From Streptococcus sp. S1 (GTDB lineage Bacteria > Bacillota > Bacilli > Lactobacillales > Streptococcaceae), in NCBI RefSeq assembly GCF_034137685.1, contig NZ_CP139418.1, positions 1,639,001 to 1,703,000 of the forward strand: a stretch of 64,000 bases of DNA, written 5' to 3'. Within the stretch, counting starts at the first letter, position 1; each line of letters starts with the position of its first letter. Of the stretch, positions 37,319-49,578 are shown one piece after another. Made by a program: the position numbers and the translations under genes. The notes under the pieces were generated by a model, which was not told the DNA's origin, made no database searches, and saw only the letters and a list, made by a program, of their open reading frames with translations.

Positions 37319-38200
37319 CTACTCAAGCGCACTCGCTCCTGCAACAATTTCCGTAATTTCTTGCGTAATGGTTGCCTGACGAGCTCGGTTGTATTGAATG
37401 GTCAATTCATCAATTACCTTCTTGGCATTGTCTGTTGCTGTTTGCATGGCCATCATACCGGCAGCATTTTCAGCTGTTTTGGCATCAACGATGACTCCAT
37501 AAATCATACTTTCAGCAAACTGTGGAAGCAATTGATCCAAAATCGCATCTCGGTCTGATTCCAACTCCAGATTCAAGATATAATCTTCATCTGCTTCGTT
37601 GGGGTCCAAGTCAATGATCGGAAGCATTTGCTCAACCCGCAATTGACTGGTCAAACTATTGACGTGGTGGTTATAACAGACATACAATTCATCAAACAAT
37701 TCATTTTGATACATTTGGACTGTCTTGTTAATGATCTTCCGCACTTCATCAAAGCTTGGTTGATCAGCTAGGCCACGTAGTTCATAAACCGGCTGGATGC
37801 CTCTTGCTCTAAAGAAATCTGCCCCAATACTTCCAATACAGATGACTTCGAAATCCTCACCCGTTGGATGGTATTCTTCCTTCAATTCCATGACAGACTT
37901 GAGAATAGAGGCGTTGTAGCCACCCACTAGTCCACGGTCAGAAGTGATGACAATATAAGCAGACTTTTTGACAGGCCGACTCTTTAAAAATGGACGGTAC
38001 TTAGCATTCTCAGCCTCATGTCCATGTAAGAGGTCGGTCAATAGCTTACGAACCTTAGATGCGTAAATTTGGAAGTCCTTGGCAGCTTGCTCAGACTTCC
38101 CAAGTTTGGCAGCAGATACCATCTGCATAGCATTTGTAATTTGACTGGTATTCTTTGTCGATGCAATTTTATTTTTGATATCATTTAAAGAAACTGCCAT
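37319..38200 (-). CDS. atpG: ATP synthase F1 gamma subunit
   Basis: A 293-residue central-stalk subunit, with the N-terminal coiled coil ([34 protein letters not shown] start), the Rossmann-like middle with [13 protein letters not shown], and the C-terminal helix ending in [19 protein letters not shown]. The length is normal. It lies 15 nt after atpA. Confidence 0.97.
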   Translation of the reverse strand: MAVSLNDIKNKIASTKNTSQITNAMQMVSAAKLGKSEQAAKDFQIYASKVRKLLTDLLHGHEAENAKYRPFLKSRPVKKSAYIVITSDRGLVGGYNASILKSVMELKEEYHPTGEDFEVICIGSIGADFFRARGIQPVYELRGLADQPSFDEVRKIINKTVQMYQNELFDELYVCYNHHVNSLTSQLRVEQMLPIIDLDPNEADEDYILNLELESDRDAILDQLLPQFAESMIYGVIVDAKTAENAAGMMAMQTATDNAKKVIDELTIQYNRARQATITQEITEIVAGASALE

Positions 38201-38215
38201 CTGCCACTCCTATTT

Positions 38216-39724
<1,509 letters not shown>

Positions 39725-39736
39725 TCACACCACTTT

Positions 39737-40273
39737 CTATTTCAATTTAGATTTTATAACTTGCAATTGGTGTTTGAGACTGGTATCCAACGTTTTATGA
39801 TTGGCTGTCACGACAAAGCCACCAATTAAATCTGGATCGATCTTTTGTTGGATCGAGCGAACTTGAACCCCAAATTTTCTTTCGATAATGGGTACTAGCT
39901 TTTGCTCTTGAATGGGATCCAAACCTGCAACTGTCGTAACTGTGACGACAAAAGCGTTGCTCAGTAATTGAATCTGCTCCAAACAAACCGTTACAATGTC
40001 ATAAAATAAGGCTTCACGATGATTGAGAATCACCACTTCAATCAAATGGTCGAGTAATTGTGAATCAGAGGGTTGAAAAAGCCGTAGACTTTTTGCTTTC
40101 TCTTCATCCTCTACACCGATATGAGCTAAGAAGTTCGCAAGTCCAGTCTCCTCAAGAATGCCCTTGATTTGGGTCAATTTTTCAAAGACAAGATCTTGTT
40201 CTCCTTTTTCAAAGACCAATTGAACAAAAGGCTGGGTATATTTCTCAATCACCATCAGTTGCTTTTTGTCCAT
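39737..40273 (-). CDS. atpH: ATP synthase F1 delta subunit
   Basis: A 178-residue peripheral-stalk subunit joining F1 alpha to the b-subunit dimer. The sequence is divergent, as is usual for delta, but the C-terminal motif DPDLIGGFVVTANHKTLDTSLKHQL is recognisable (spread over about residues 143-167). Its start overlaps the atpF stop by one base. Confidence 0.94.
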   Translation of the reverse strand: MDKKQLMVIEKYTQPFVQLVFEKGEQDLVFEKLTQIKGILEETGLANFLAHIGVEDEEKAKSLRLFQPSDSQLLDHLIEVVILNHREALFYDIVTVCLEQIQLLSNAFVVTVTTVAGLDPIQEQKLVPIIERKFGVQVRSIQQKIDPDLIGGFVVTANHKTLDTSLKHQLQVIKSKLK

Positions 40274-40767
40274 TAGGCTTCTCCTAATTCATCAAGATAG
40301 CGATCGATCAGTTGGCGTTGACCTTCAGTATCCAGCTGTTGGCTCAACAATTTGCTGGCAAGATTGACAGTGAGATCTGCCACATCGCCTTTGATACTGT
40401 TCAATGCTTCTTCTTTGTTATGCGCAATTTCTTGTTGCGCTTTTTCTTTCAAACGTACTGCTTCTTGAGTGGCTTCTGAAAGAATCTGAGATTTGTTCTT
40501 TTCTGCAGTTTCCTTTGCATTTTCGACGATAGACGCAGCTTCTTTGCGGCTACCTGCCAACTCTTCTTCACGTTTACTTGCTAGTTCCTCAGCTTTTTGA
40601 CGAGCTGCTTCTGCTTCATCAATATCATTGGTAATTTTTTCAGCACGCGCATCCAAAATACTGGTAATATTGCCCCAAGCATATTTCTTTACTAAAAAGA
40701 TTAGTAATAGGAAGGAACCAGCGATCAGAATAAAGTCACCAATAATGGTACCAATAGTTAAATCCAT
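40273..40767 (-). CDS. atpF: ATP synthase Fo subunit b
   Basis: A 164-residue stator subunit. One N-terminal membrane helix (about residues 6-26) is followed by a long, charged, coiled-coil helix rich in Ala, Glu and Lys, as in all b subunits. It overlaps atpH by one base and starts 18 nt after atpB. Confidence 0.96.
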   Translation of the reverse strand: MDLTIGTIIGDFILIAGSFLLLIFLVKKYAWGNITSILDARAEKITNDIDEAEAARQKAEELASKREEELAGSRKEAASIVENAKETAEKNKSQILSEATQEAVRLKEKAQQEIAHNKEEALNSIKGDVADLTVNLASKLLSQQLDTEGQRQLIDRYLDELGEA

Positions 40768-40785
40768 CTTCTACTCCTCCTCTAC

Positions 40786-41502
40786 TTACTCTTCCTCACC
40801 GTTTATTTTTTTACCAATGTACATCGAAGACAACATGGTAAATACATAAGCTTGGATACATGAAATGAAAATCGAAAAGGCTGTCCATAACATGCTTCCA
40901 ACAAAGGCTGCTAGATACCAATAAAAGGCCAGTTGCGACAAGCTTAGTAACAAGGATGCTAAGACTTCACCAGCAAAAATATTCCCGTAGATCCGAATCG
41001 CTAAGGATGCAAAATTAGTCACCTCTTCTAGGAGGTTCATCGGGGTCATAAATCCTGGTGTTGCAAAAGCCTTCAAGTATTCCTTAATGCCTCGGCGACG
41101 AATTCCTTCCACATGAGCAATCAGGGTGATCAAAAATGAAAGAGATAGGTCATATCCAAGGTTAGCCGTTGGGGAAGTCCATAAGTTATAACCGTTTGTT
41201 GTCTGAATTTTTGCCATCAAGCCAATATTATTGGCTACCAAGATAAAGAGAAAGAGAGAAAACAAGAATAAAGAGTAATCCTTCATATAATGTTCCCCAA
41301 TGTTTCCCTTGGTAAAACCGATAACAAAATCATAAATCATCTCCAGAGCATTTTGCTTGCCCTTTGGACGAAGGGTCATTTTGCGACTTGCCCAATAGAC
41401 AAAGGCAAAGACCGTCAAAACAGTTACAAGAGACATGGCAAGTAGGGTCAAATCAAAGGATACTGGTCCAATATTTAGGGTTGGATTCACACTTTCTTCC
41501 AA
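40786..41502 (-). CDS. atpB: ATP synthase Fo subunit a
   Basis: A 238-residue integral membrane subunit forming the proton half-channels. About five membrane helices are visible, and the essential arginine lies in [20 protein letters not shown] (about residues 168-187), with the conserved C-terminal helix [12 protein letters not shown]. In pneumococci this subunit and subunit c carry optochin-resistance mutations. Confidence 0.97.
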   Translation of the reverse strand: MEESVNPTLNIGPVSFDLTLLAMSLVTVLTVFAFVYWASRKMTLRPKGKQNALEMIYDFVIGFTKGNIGEHYMKDYSLFLFSLFLFILVANNIGLMAKIQTTNGYNLWTSPTANLGYDLSLSFLITLIAHVEGIRRRGIKEYLKAFATPGFMTPMNLLEEVTNFASLAIRIYGNIFAGEVLASLLLSLSQLAFYWYLAAFVGSMLWTAFSIFISCIQAYVFTMLSSMYIGKKINGEEE

Positions 41503-41534
41503 GGTTTGACACCTCCTTTTCTAAATAGAGTTGT

Positions 41535-41735
41535 CTATTTAATAACGAAGGCCATGGCCAAAGTTACAAAGAAAGTACCTTCGACAAAGGCAACACCAAG
41601 AATCAAGAGACTACGCAATTGACCAATAATTTCTGGTTGACGTGATGCAGATTTGAACAGATTGCTCATCATCAAACCTTCCGCAAGTGACACACCAAAA
41701 CAGGCTAAACAAAGACCTAAAAATGTTAAATTCAT
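41535..41735 (-). CDS. atpE: ATP synthase Fo subunit c
   Basis: A 66-residue two-helix proteolipid of the rotor ring. The proton-binding carboxylate is Glu52 in [14 protein letters not shown], and the polar loop is ASRQPE. As in other streptococci it is the first gene of the operon (atpE before atpB), unlike most bacteria. An additional glutamate (Glu19) sits in the first helix. Confidence 0.97.
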   Translation of the reverse strand: MNLTFLGLCLACFGVSLAEGLMMSNLFKSASRQPEIIGQLRSLLILGVAFVEGTFFVTLAMAFVIK

Positions 41736-41768
41736 GATGAATTCTCCTTTTATAAATTTTACATCTTT

Positions 41769-41797
41769 AGTTTACTCCTAAAAGATATAATAGTCAA
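41769..41797 (-). promoter_or_regulatory. Candidate promoter of the atp operon
   Basis: On the minus strand TTGACT (41792-41797), a 17-nt spacer and TAAACT (41769-41774), 33 nt upstream of the atpE start. Confidence 0.6.
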
Positions 41798-41925
41798 ATA
41801 TTTCCTATCAAAGTAAGCGTTTTAGTGAAATTACGTTATTTTTTTAATATGATAATTTTTCCTATCTACGATTGATTTCTTTTAATTTTTAGACGCTTTG
41901 TCCACCTCTATTCATTTTTTCTTCT

Positions 41926-41956
41926 AAAAAACTCTCACCTGCTCAGCAGATGAGAG
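41926..41956 (-). terminator. Terminator of the ZmpB-like gene
   Basis: On the minus strand CTCTCATCTGC-TGA-GCAGGTGAGAG (11 bp, one wobble) is followed by TTTTTT. Confidence 0.85.
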
Positions 41957-41963
41957 AATTCGA

Positions 41964-44900
41964 TTATTTAAAGATAGACGTTTTGAAACTGTCTGTTTGT
42001 TGCAGTAATTTCTTAAAGATTTTTTCTTTCAAGGCAAGGGTATTATCAAATTTGACAGAACCATTCTTCAAGCTGGCCTGATCTTTTTCAACTGCAGTAG
42101 CGAAAGCTTGTTTCAAGTCATCATAAGTGCTGTAAGTAGTGCCATCCACTTCAATAGCCTGAAGTCCATTTTTGGCACTGGTCACCACTTCATTGAAGTA
42201 GGCTTTTTTCCAGTCTTCAAGGGTACTGAATTTCCCATCAGAAATCTTTTGAATGATGTAATCATCCCCTAGCGTCGTATGGCCTGCTTGTTTGGATTCT
42301 TGTTTATACTTGTTTGAAGCATAACCTAAGAAGCCTTTTTCATAGCCATAATAGCCCCAGAGTCTAAAGGTATTGTGTTTGAAGGACATGGCTCCAGGAG
42401 CTCCTTCACTGGTGTTTCCACCATAGATCCCTGTCATCATCGGCACCGTCACATAGGCGGAGCCAAAGTCAGATGGGTTATAGACTCCATTTCCAGGACC
42501 ACGATTGGTCATGAAGTTGTTGGTGATAAGGTCATCTACTGTATGTAAGGTGATGGCTTTTTCCTCATCACTCAAAGGACGCACCTTATCAAATTGATTC
42601 TTGGTGTTAGCCCCTCGGTATTGCTTGTCAACCTTCTTGAACCAAGCATTGTTCAAGTCTTGACTGCCTTTATCGAGAACAGCTTCTCCTTCTAGGTAAT
42701 CCAGAAGCATGAGGGTGTCATTATAGCCTTTCATATACCGATCAATTTCGTCACGTGACTTCAAATCATTTGGATTGGTATTGTACCATTGGTTTCCATC
42801 GTTAGGACGTTCATAGGCCATATTGAGACCTAAGGCCTTGTATTCCCCATTTGGATTGGATACGGATGGCGTTTGGAGCATGCCTTGGGCAAAGGCTTCG
42901 ATATCGGTTCCTTCACGGTGTCTCCAACCACCTAAGTAAACCATGCGGTCATTGACGTGCGTCGTTTCGTGGGTAAAGGCAGAGACCCCAAAGTCACTAA
43001 TCATATCGGTCACCATGAAGAAGACAGAGTCGTCTTTATATGGATTTCCGTAAATTCGCGCCACTGCTCCCATCCGCCAATCTGTCGCATGGTAACGATC
43101 GGTTGGACCATACAACTCCCGAATTGGAGCGACATCTTTGCCACTGTTGGTGTGGCCATAACGGTCTGTACTAATGCCCTTGTAGTTTTGGTTATCAAGG
43201 ACAGGGGTCGGCACCATATTATTGCTCTTCAAGAGTTGATTGCGTACCTTATCCGTTGCTAGACGTGACCAGAAATCTAGGTAATTTTGTTGCCCTTTAG
43301 CGACTTTATCAATTTCCGCTTTGAAGGCATTACGCTCTGCTTCCGTGTTCTTACCATATTTCTCGAAGGAACTATAAGCCATGGTATTGTAGGTTGAAAT
43401 CAAGAACATATGGGCATCTTTTAAGTTCAAGAGTGGCAAGATCATTTTACCGTGAACATCATTGTTTAAGCCCTCATAGGCTCTATGCTTAGCAGATGCG
43501 AACGCTGGATTGGTCGTCTCAGGTTCCACAATATAGACATTGTCTTTGGTTGCTTTGATGAACCAATCATTTAAGTCTCTATCACTTGTAAAGAGCTCCA
43601 TATTGTATTTCAGGAAGTCATTTAAGTTACCAGAAAGAGTCGATTTAGCCACAACTTCACGGAAGGCATCGTGGGTACGAGTCCCTTTGATGTAGTCTTC
43701 TTTTGAACCAATTTCAATCAAACGGTCTAAGACATCAACATTCTTCCCATAGAAGTCTGGCTTGAACAACATGAGCTGCTTAAGATTGACATCATCAAAC
43801 TTCACTCCGTAATAGCGGTTGAGGTAAGAGAGACCCAAAAGAACAGCGGCCTTGTTGTCATCAACTTTCTTGATAAGGGCCCGTTTGGCAGACTCATCTG
43901 TATTTAATTGATGATCTTGGTTTTCAACCAGTTGTTTGACAAAGTGAGTCAGATTATCCTTGACTGCTTGGAAGCTTTCTTCAAGGTAAAGGTTCTTAAT
44001 AGCATTGACCTTGTTAGGACCTGTTCGACCTAAGTGTGTGTAGATAGGATCTGATTGTAATTCTACAGAGCTTAATTTTTCAACGATCGCATGAATGAGA
44101 TCGCTCCGGTCCTTATCCACCATATTCGGCGTATAGACCACTTCACCGAGCTCCGCTACACTGTACTCTTTGACTTGTTTGACCTTAGAGTCTTTCGGCG
44201 TCATGCTAAAAATATCTTTTGTCTTATCGGCATAATGGATCAGAATATGATCAGCATTAGCTAGTTCAGTGACAAAATCATTGCCCTTCATAGCGGTCAC
44301 AGACAAGACTTCCTTGGTCAAGAGAGGACTCGTTGCAGCCAATTTATTCCCTTGGTCGACAATCCATTCTTTGTTATAGAATGGTTGCAATTTAGCAATA
44401 TTGCGGTAAGCTAGCTCACGAGTCGCATCGTAACCAGTGATTGCCTTGTATTGATCGTCTTTGTTAACAAGGTGATTGAGCGTATCTTCAATCGGTTTGC
44501 TGCTGGTAAATTTATCAGCAGTGATTCCCATTGCTTCGATTTTCTGCTCAGCTTCTGCTAGAGAGATGCTTGGGATTTTACGGGAGTTGTTAAAGGATTT
44601 TTTTCCTTCACTCACACCTTCCACACTGTAATTGCGCTTGGTTCTTGAGTAAGTGAAGTAATCATCCGCATCAATATCCGAGTGTCCGAAGACCATCTCA
44701 CCTGTTTTGACTTTCATCATGGTGATATTGTCTTCAATAGTCCCCAAGGCCCAGTTGGTCCCTAGTAATCCACCAGATTGCACCGCTTCTTTGAGTTCAA
44801 TCGAGCCTTTAGCAACTGAATTTCTAAGGACTCCTTCTTTACCTACTGTATGGTTATTTGCTCCATTTTGAGAGGAATAAACTAAACCTGCAGCTTTGGC

Positions 44901-47900
44901 TTTGTTCCCAGTGATTTCAGCATCAACGTAAGCTTTTTCAACAACACCTTTCCAGTTCTCGCCAACAATACCCGCTAGATAGCCACCTTTGTTCCCAGCA
45001 GCGTGCAATTTACCGATAAAGGCAACATTACTTACCTTCCCACTGCCATCAATTTTATTGATGATCCCTGCTACGTCATTGTTCCCGACAACACTTCCTG
45101 TTACTTTAACATTCTCGACAGTTGCATTGTTTTTAATAACATTGGCAATTGGAGCCACTCGATCAACTCCAGGTAAGTCAATCGCAACATTTTCTAGCAA
45201 GAGATTCTTAACCGAACCACCTTCAATGTTTCCAAATAATGGTCTTGTAATGTTATGGATGGCAAATTTATTTCCATCCGTACTTTCCAAAATTCCCTTA
45301 AAGGCATTGGTCACATAGGATTTTCCTGCTGGCTGGACATTGGCCGCATTCATATTGCTACCCAGTTTAAAGGTACCAGTCGGATTGGCTTGGATGGCTT
45401 TTATAAGTTCGTTGAAATTGTAGTAGACATCACCTTCATGTGCTTTGGGTTTTGCAATATAGTGGATATAGTCCTCACTAAACTGGCTGTCCGCAGTCCG
45501 TTGGATAAGATCAGGAGCTTTGGCTGTTACTTTGTAGAGGGTCGTGCCATCTACCGTCACTTCTTCTATTTTATCAACGGCCAGTTTTGTGACCTTATTA
45601 TCGTGGGTGGTGACCTTTAAGTAGTAAGGCTTCACATCTAATGGTGTTTCAGACAAGAGGCTGCTATCTGTTTCAAGACCTTGGTCATCCACGCTAATCA
45701 GGCTGGTTTCCTTGATGTTTTTGATTTCAACTTTCTTTAGATCAATTCTCAGAGGTTCTTCCTTGAGAACTTCTTCTTCATCACCATTTCCACGGTCATA
45801 GACCATAGTCGTTGCGAGCGTATAATCCTTGTAGTAGTCTAAGTCCGCTAGGGCAGCTACTAAGTCCGTCTCTGAAAGGGCGAAAGTTTTCACAACTTGA
45901 TCACCCTTCTTCAATACAGCCTGGATGGACTTGATGGTCACACCATCTGGTTTGTCCAAACGATAAGTAGCTTTAGCACTGCGCTTCAATTCTTCCTTAT
46001 CGACCTGGGTCAAAGTCAAGGTTGGCTTGTCAAGTTCTTTGATCCCTTTTTGAATGATCCGATCTTGAGCTTGTTCAACTACTTCCTCCGTAACCGTTGG
46101 GGCATCCGCCGTTTTAACTCCCTTGATGGTCTTGTAGACCTTGGTGATTTTCTTCTTCCCATTCTTACCGGCTTGAGAAACCCTTTCAGTTCCTTTTAGC
46201 AAGGTGGCATCTTGTTCGGTTACCGTCTTAAATGGAATTTCTTCAAAAGCAACTTCCTCTTTTTGGCCTTCAATAGCCTTGGTCCCACGACTAATTTTTT
46301 CTGTCACAGGAGCTTTGACCGTTTCAGTGGTCGTACTGAGAGGCTCTCCAATCTTCTCACCATTAACCGTCTTATAAACACGACGAATCTCCTGGCTACC
46401 AGCCTCTCCTTTTTGAAGGAGGCTTTCTTCATCGGTGTAACGATTGGCGTCCGTTGCATACTCTGTTCCATATGGAAGGATTACCGTTTCTGTCTCTGTT
46501 ACAGTCCCTTCCGTTACTTGATAGGTTGGGTTCTCCGGTTGAATAGGAGCTTCGCCGAGATGGCCTTCTTCCTGCGTCCCTTTGGCTTCTACCACACCTG
46601 TATAGACTGGATTCTCCGGTTGAACAGGAGCTTCGCCGACATGGCCCTCTTCTTGTGTTCCCTTAGCTTCCACTACGCCTGTATAGACTGGATTCTCTGG
46701 TTGAACAGGAGCTTCGCCGACATGGCCTTCTTCTTGTGTTCCTTTGGCTTCTATCACACCTGTATAGACTGGATTCTCCGGTTGAACAGGAGCTTCGCCG
46801 ACATGGCCTTCTTCTTGTGTTCCCTTAGCTTCCACTACGCCTGTATAGACTGGATTCTCTGGTTGAACAGGAGCTTCGCCGACATGGCCTTCTTCTTGTG
46901 TCCCTTTGGCCGTTACAACTGGAGAAGGGCTGGGTTGAGGGGTTGGTTGGGCATCTTCTTTTGTCCCGACAGCAAGAATTTGTGAAACTGGTTCTTTAGT
47001 GACCTTGCTTTCAACTACTCTGCGAACTTCTTGTCCATCTACCACACTCACTTCCGTCAATATGGTCCGCTCCCCATTTTGACCAGCAGTCAGCACCTTG
47101 GTTTGCCCTTTGGCTAATGTAGGATCAGCTTGGGTGACAGTTTCAAATGGCACAGGCTCAGTAGAGACTTCAAGACTTGGTTTTTCAACTTGAGGAAAGG
47201 CTGGGGCAACTTCTGGAGTCACACGCGCTTGTGGTTCTACTTGTGGAATCCCTGTACTTGTTTTGATCGTCCCTTCTACAGAAGATTTCGTTTCCTGCAT
47301 AGCCTTTGGTTCTTGTAAGCTCGTCTTTTGGACTGACGGGTAGCGCAAGTAGCCCACATAGTCATAGCCGTCAATTTGAATCACGCCATTTGAAAGATCT
47401 TTGCTTGATGAGATCGCAAGATCCTGATTATAAGCGCGCAAAACTTGATTTTGTAGCGCTGCGACTTCAACAGGTAGTAGAAGACTTTGTCCCATAACTC
47501 CAATCAAAAGGACGCCGATGATCTTCTTCCGGCGCTTTTTAGAGAGCAAGAGGACCGCAAAGGAAGCTGTAGCTAGACTTAGGCCAAAGAGGGCAACTTC
47601 CTGACTTCCTGTTTGAGGAAGAACTGGCTGAGTTGTTTCCTTCTTCTTATAGACGAGATAGAAAGTATCTTCATTTTGATATTCTTCAGGGATTGCATGA
47701 ATCACCTGTGCTTTTTCTTCAGCAGTTAGCTCTTCTTCTGTCACATAACCTAAATGCACATGAGCAGGTAGGGTCACTTGATCAGCTTTGACAGGACGAG
47801 CTCCTAACAGGCTTCCTCCTAATAAAAAGGCACCAATGGCCACAGGACCAACCCCGACAGATAATTTTCGAATCGAATATTTGGTCATTTTTTCAAAAAT

Positions 47901-47918
47901 TTGTTTCGCTTTTTTCAT
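41964..47918 (-). CDS. ZmpB/IgA1-protease-like M26 zinc metallopeptidase (surface protein)
   Basis: A 1984-residue secreted, wall-linked protease. The YSIRKLSVGVGPVAIGAFLLGG signal region spans about residues 14-35 and is followed by an unusual N-terminal LPQTG (100-104) with two hydrophobic helices (about 109-126 and 133-153), the layout of streptococcal IgA1 proteases and Zmp proteins. G5-type domains surround a tandem repeat of 27 residues (from residue 338), then a GLUG-like beta-helix region (about 880-1050) precedes the catalytic domain with zinc site HETTH (1650-1654) and the third ligand Glu1674 in GTDIEAF. The substrate (IgA1 or another host glycoprotein) cannot be decided from sequence; I lean to ZmpB-like. 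It is monocistronic with a terminator. Confidence 0.92.
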   Translation of the reverse strand: MKKAKQIFEKMTKYSIRKLSVGVGPVAIGAFLLGGSLLGARPVKADQVTLPAHVHLGYVTEEELTAEEKAQVIHAIPEEYQNEDTFYLVYKKKETTQPVLPQTGSQEVALFGLSLATASFAVLLLSKKRRKKIIGVLLIGVMGQSLLLPVEVAALQNQVLRAYNQDLAISSSKDLSNGVIQIDGYDYVGYLRYPSVQKTSLQEPKAMQETKSSVEGTIKTSTGIPQVEPQARVTPEVAPAFPQVEKPSLEVSTEPVPFETVTQADPTLAKGQTKVLTAGQNGERTILTEVSVVDGQEVRRVVESKVTKEPVSQILAVGTKEDAQPTPQPSPSPVVTAKGTQEEGHVGEAPVQPENPVYTGVVEAKGTQEEGHVGEAPVQPENPVYTGVIEAKGTQEEGHVGEAPVQPENPVYTGVVEAKGTQEEGHVGEAPVQPENPVYTGVVEAKGTQEEGHLGEAPIQPENPTYQVTEGTVTETETVILPYGTEYATDANRYTDEESLLQKGEAGSQEIRRVYKTVNGEKIGEPLSTTTETVKAPVTEKISRGTKAIEGQKEEVAFEEIPFKTVTEQDATLLKGTERVSQAGKNGKKKITKVYKTIKGVKTADAPTVTEEVVEQAQDRIIQKGIKELDKPTLTLTQVDKEELKRSAKATYRLDKPDGVTIKSIQAVLKKGDQVVKTFALSETDLVAALADLDYYKDYTLATTMVYDRGNGDEEEVLKEEPLRIDLKKVEIKNIKETSLISVDDQGLETDSSLLSETPLDVKPYYLKVTTHDNKVTKLAVDKIEEVTVDGTTLYKVTAKAPDLIQRTADSQFSEDYIHYIAKPKAHEGDVYYNFNELIKAIQANPTGTFKLGSNMNAANVQPAGKSYVTNAFKGILESTDGNKFAIHNITRPLFGNIEGGSVKNLLLENVAIDLPGVDRVAPIANVIKNNATVENVKVTGSVVGNNDVAGIINKIDGSGKVSNVAFIGKLHAAGNKGGYLAGIVGENWKGVVEKAYVDAEITGNKAKAAGLVYSSQNGANNHTVGKEGVLRNSVAKGSIELKEAVQSGGLLGTNWALGTIEDNITMMKVKTGEMVFGHSDIDADDYFTYSRTKRNYSVEGVSEGKKSFNNSRKIPSISLAEAEQKIEAMGITADKFTSSKPIEDTLNHLVNKDDQYKAITGYDATRELAYRNIAKLQPFYNKEWIVDQGNKLAATSPLLTKEVLSVTAMKGNDFVTELANADHILIHYADKTKDIFSMTPKDSKVKQVKEYSVAELGEVVYTPNMVDKDRSDLIHAIVEKLSSVELQSDPIYTHLGRTGPNKVNAIKNLYLEESFQAVKDNLTHFVKQLVENQDHQLNTDESAKRALIKKVDDNKAAVLLGLSYLNRYYGVKFDDVNLKQLMLFKPDFYGKNVDVLDRLIEIGSKEDYIKGTRTHDAFREVVAKSTLSGNLNDFLKYNMELFTSDRDLNDWFIKATKDNVYIVEPETTNPAFASAKHRAYEGLNNDVHGKMILPLLNLKDAHMFLISTYNTMAYSSFEKYGKNTEAERNAFKAEIDKVAKGQQNYLDFWSRLATDKVRNQLLKSNNMVPTPVLDNQNYKGISTDRYGHTNSGKDVAPIRELYGPTDRYHATDWRMGAVARIYGNPYKDDSVFFMVTDMISDFGVSAFTHETTHVNDRMVYLGGWRHREGTDIEAFAQGMLQTPSVSNPNGEYKALGLNMAYERPNDGNQWYNTNPNDLKSRDEIDRYMKGYNDTLMLLDYLEGEAVLDKGSQDLNNAWFKKVDKQYRGANTKNQFDKVRPLSDEEKAITLHTVDDLITNNFMTNRGPGNGVYNPSDFGSAYVTVPMMTGIYGGNTSEGAPGAMSFKHNTFRLWGYYGYEKGFLGYASNKYKQESKQAGHTTLGDDYIIQKISDGKFSTLEDWKKAYFNEVVTSAKNGLQAIEVDGTTYSTYDDLKQAFATAVEKDQASLKNGSVKFDNTLALKEKIFKKLLQQTDSFKTSIFK
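46518..46907 (-). repeat. 81-bp tandem repeat inside the ZmpB-like gene
   Basis: Four full copies and a partial fifth, each 81 bp (27 codons), begin at 46907, 46826, 46745, 46664 and 46583. Each encodes KGTQEEGHVGEAPVQPENP followed by VYTGV(V/I)EA. The last copy has diverged (GHLGEAPIQPENPTYQ). Near-identity at DNA level suggests recent expansion or gene conversion. Confidence 0.95.
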
Positions 47919-48111
47919 CCTATAATTCCTATATAGTAATATTCAACCCTCAAGCAGGGACCTATTATTTCTAGAGAGGCTGGGATCCTTTCTAGAAATA
48001 AGAACCTTCCTGGGATTTTTTACCTTTACCTATCTTATCTTTTTTCTTCTATTTTAGCAAGCTCTAAAACTCAAAAAAATAAACCGTTCTCTTTATAGGA
48101 AGAAAGCATAC
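47919..48111 (-). promoter_or_regulatory. Leader/promoter region of the ZmpB-like gene with an 11-bp inverted repeat
   Basis: The arms TTATTTCTAGA (47965-47975) and TCTAGAAATAA (47991-48001) are perfect inverted repeats around a 15-nt spacer. No convincing -35/-10 pair stands out near the gene. The start codon has AGGA 8 nt upstream. The inverted repeat could be an operator or an mRNA leader hairpin. Confidence 0.45.
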
Positions 48112-48135
48112 TAAAAAACGCCTCGAAAGGCGTTT
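48112..48135 (-). terminator. Terminator of the glg operon
   Basis: On the minus strand AAACGCC-TTTCGA-GGCGTTT followed by TTT, 16 nt after the glgA stop. Confidence 0.85.
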
Positions 48136-48150
48136 GTATCATCGATCTAT

Positions 48151-49578
48151 TTATAAGGATTGGTACAAATCATTGTATCGTTGACTAGCCGTATCCCATG
48201 AGAAGTCACGCGTCATAGCTTGTTCTTGGAGACCATACCAAGCCTGTTTGTCATTGTAGTAGACAGCCAAGGCTTCATCAACTGCCCAGTTAAACCAATA
48301 ACCAGACAAATTATTGAAGCTAAAGCCTGTTCCACTTCCATCAACAGCATTAAACGGTTGAACCGTATCACGAAGTCCGCCGACTTCATGCACTAAAGGA
48401 AGGGTTCCATAACGCATGGCCATCATTTGAGAAAGGCCACACGGTTCAAAACGGCTTGGCATCAAGAAGACATCTGACGCTGCATAGATTTCTTGTGCCA
48501 ATTGGACATCAAATGTGATATTCGCTGAAAGTTTGTCTGGGTAGGCTTGACCAAACCAAGCAAAGGCATTTTCAAATCCAGTGTCTCCTGTACCGAGCAA
48601 GACAATCTGAATATCCTTTTGCAAAAGTTGATGCAACTCTTCTACCACCACATCAAAACCTTTTTGACGTGTCAAACGAGAGACGATCCCAAACAAAGGA
48701 ACATCATCGCGAACAGGTAGACCAACACGTTCTTGAAGAGCTCGTTTACTAGCTGCTTTACCTGAAAGATCTGAGAGACTGAAGTGATACGTTAAGAGCG
48801 GATCCGTTTCAGGATTATACAGATCTGCATCAATCCCGTTAACAATTCCGGTCACCTTGCCAGACTCCATCCGAAGGATCTGATCCAAGCCACAACCATA
48901 TTCAGCAGTCATAATCTCATGCGCATAGCTAGGAGAAACAGTTGTCACACGGTCAGCATATAGAATGCCGGCTTTCATCCAGTTCAGGCAATCATTCCAC
49001 CGAAGCGTTCCATCTGCATAGCGTTCAAATCCAACTCCGAATAGATCCCACAACATTCCTGGGTCGAACTGACCTTGGAATTCCAAATTATGGATGGTCA
49101 ATACTGTCTTAATTCCATGATAAGCTTGAATCCAACGATATTTTTCCTTCAGCAAGAAAGGAATCATCGCTGTATGGTAATCATGGGCATGAAGAACATC
49201 TGGAATGAAATCAACTCGTTCCATCGTTTCTAAAGCCGCGAGCTGGAAGAAGGCGAAGCGTTCTCCATCATCAAAGTCACCATAGACATGACCTCTAAAG
49301 AAATAATGTTGGTTATCAATAAAGTAAAAGGTGACTCCATCACGCACAATACGTTTCACACCAACATATTGACTTCTCCAGCCAACCTTGGTCTCAAAAT
49401 GCAAAACATCTTCGATTTGATCTCCAAACTTAGTCTCTACCATATCATAGTAAGGGAGGATCACGCGCACATCATGACCACTTTTCGCTAAGGATTTAGG
49501 AAGAGCGCCAATAACGTCTCCCAATCCGCCTGTTTTAGAAAATGGTGCACCTTCAGCTGCAACAAATAATAGTTTCAT
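48151..49578 (-). CDS. glgA: Glycogen synthase
   Basis: A 475-residue GT5 enzyme that adds glucose from ADP-glucose to the growing glycogen chain. The N-terminal ADP-glucose-binding KTGGLGDV (residues 15-22) and the C-terminal GT-B catalytic region with [20 protein letters not shown] and GGLRDTV are present. It is the last gene of glgB-glgC-glgD-glgA; its ATG overlaps the glgD stop by one base (TAATG). No glgP or malQ follows. Confidence 0.97.
   Translation of the reverse strand: MKLLFVAAEGAPFSKTGGLGDVIGALPKSLAKSGHDVRVILPYYDMVETKFGDQIEDVLHFETKVGWRSQYVGVKRIVRDGVTFYFIDNQHYFFRGHVYGDFDDGERFAFFQLAALETMERVDFIPDVLHAHDYHTAMIPFLLKEKYRWIQAYHGIKTVLTIHNLEFQGQFDPGMLWDLFGVGFERYADGTLRWNDCLNWMKAGILYADRVTTVSPSYAHEIMTAEYGCGLDQILRMESGKVTGIVNGIDADLYNPETDPLLTYHFSLSDLSGKAASKRALQERVGLPVRDDVPLFGIVSRLTRQKGFDVVVEELHQLLQKDIQIVLLGTGDTGFENAFAWFGQAYPDKLSANITFDVQLAQEIYAASDVFLMPSRFEPCGLSQMMAMRYGTLPLVHEVGGLRDTVQPFNAVDGSGTGFSFNNLSGYWFNWAVDEALAVYYNDKQAWYGLQEQAMTRDFSWDTASQRYNDLYQSL

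Noticed and set aside
41810..41830. cre-like sequence (AAGTAAGCGTTTTAG) upstream of atpE
   Set aside because: It has two mismatches to the consensus at defined positions and lies upstream of the promoter; too weak to report as an operator.
46212..46985. A 257-codon open frame on the plus strand antisense to the ZmpB-like gene
   Set aside because: It lies over the 81-bp repeats (a multiple of three), which keep any frame open; the product is an aromatic-rich periodic shadow with no ribosome site.
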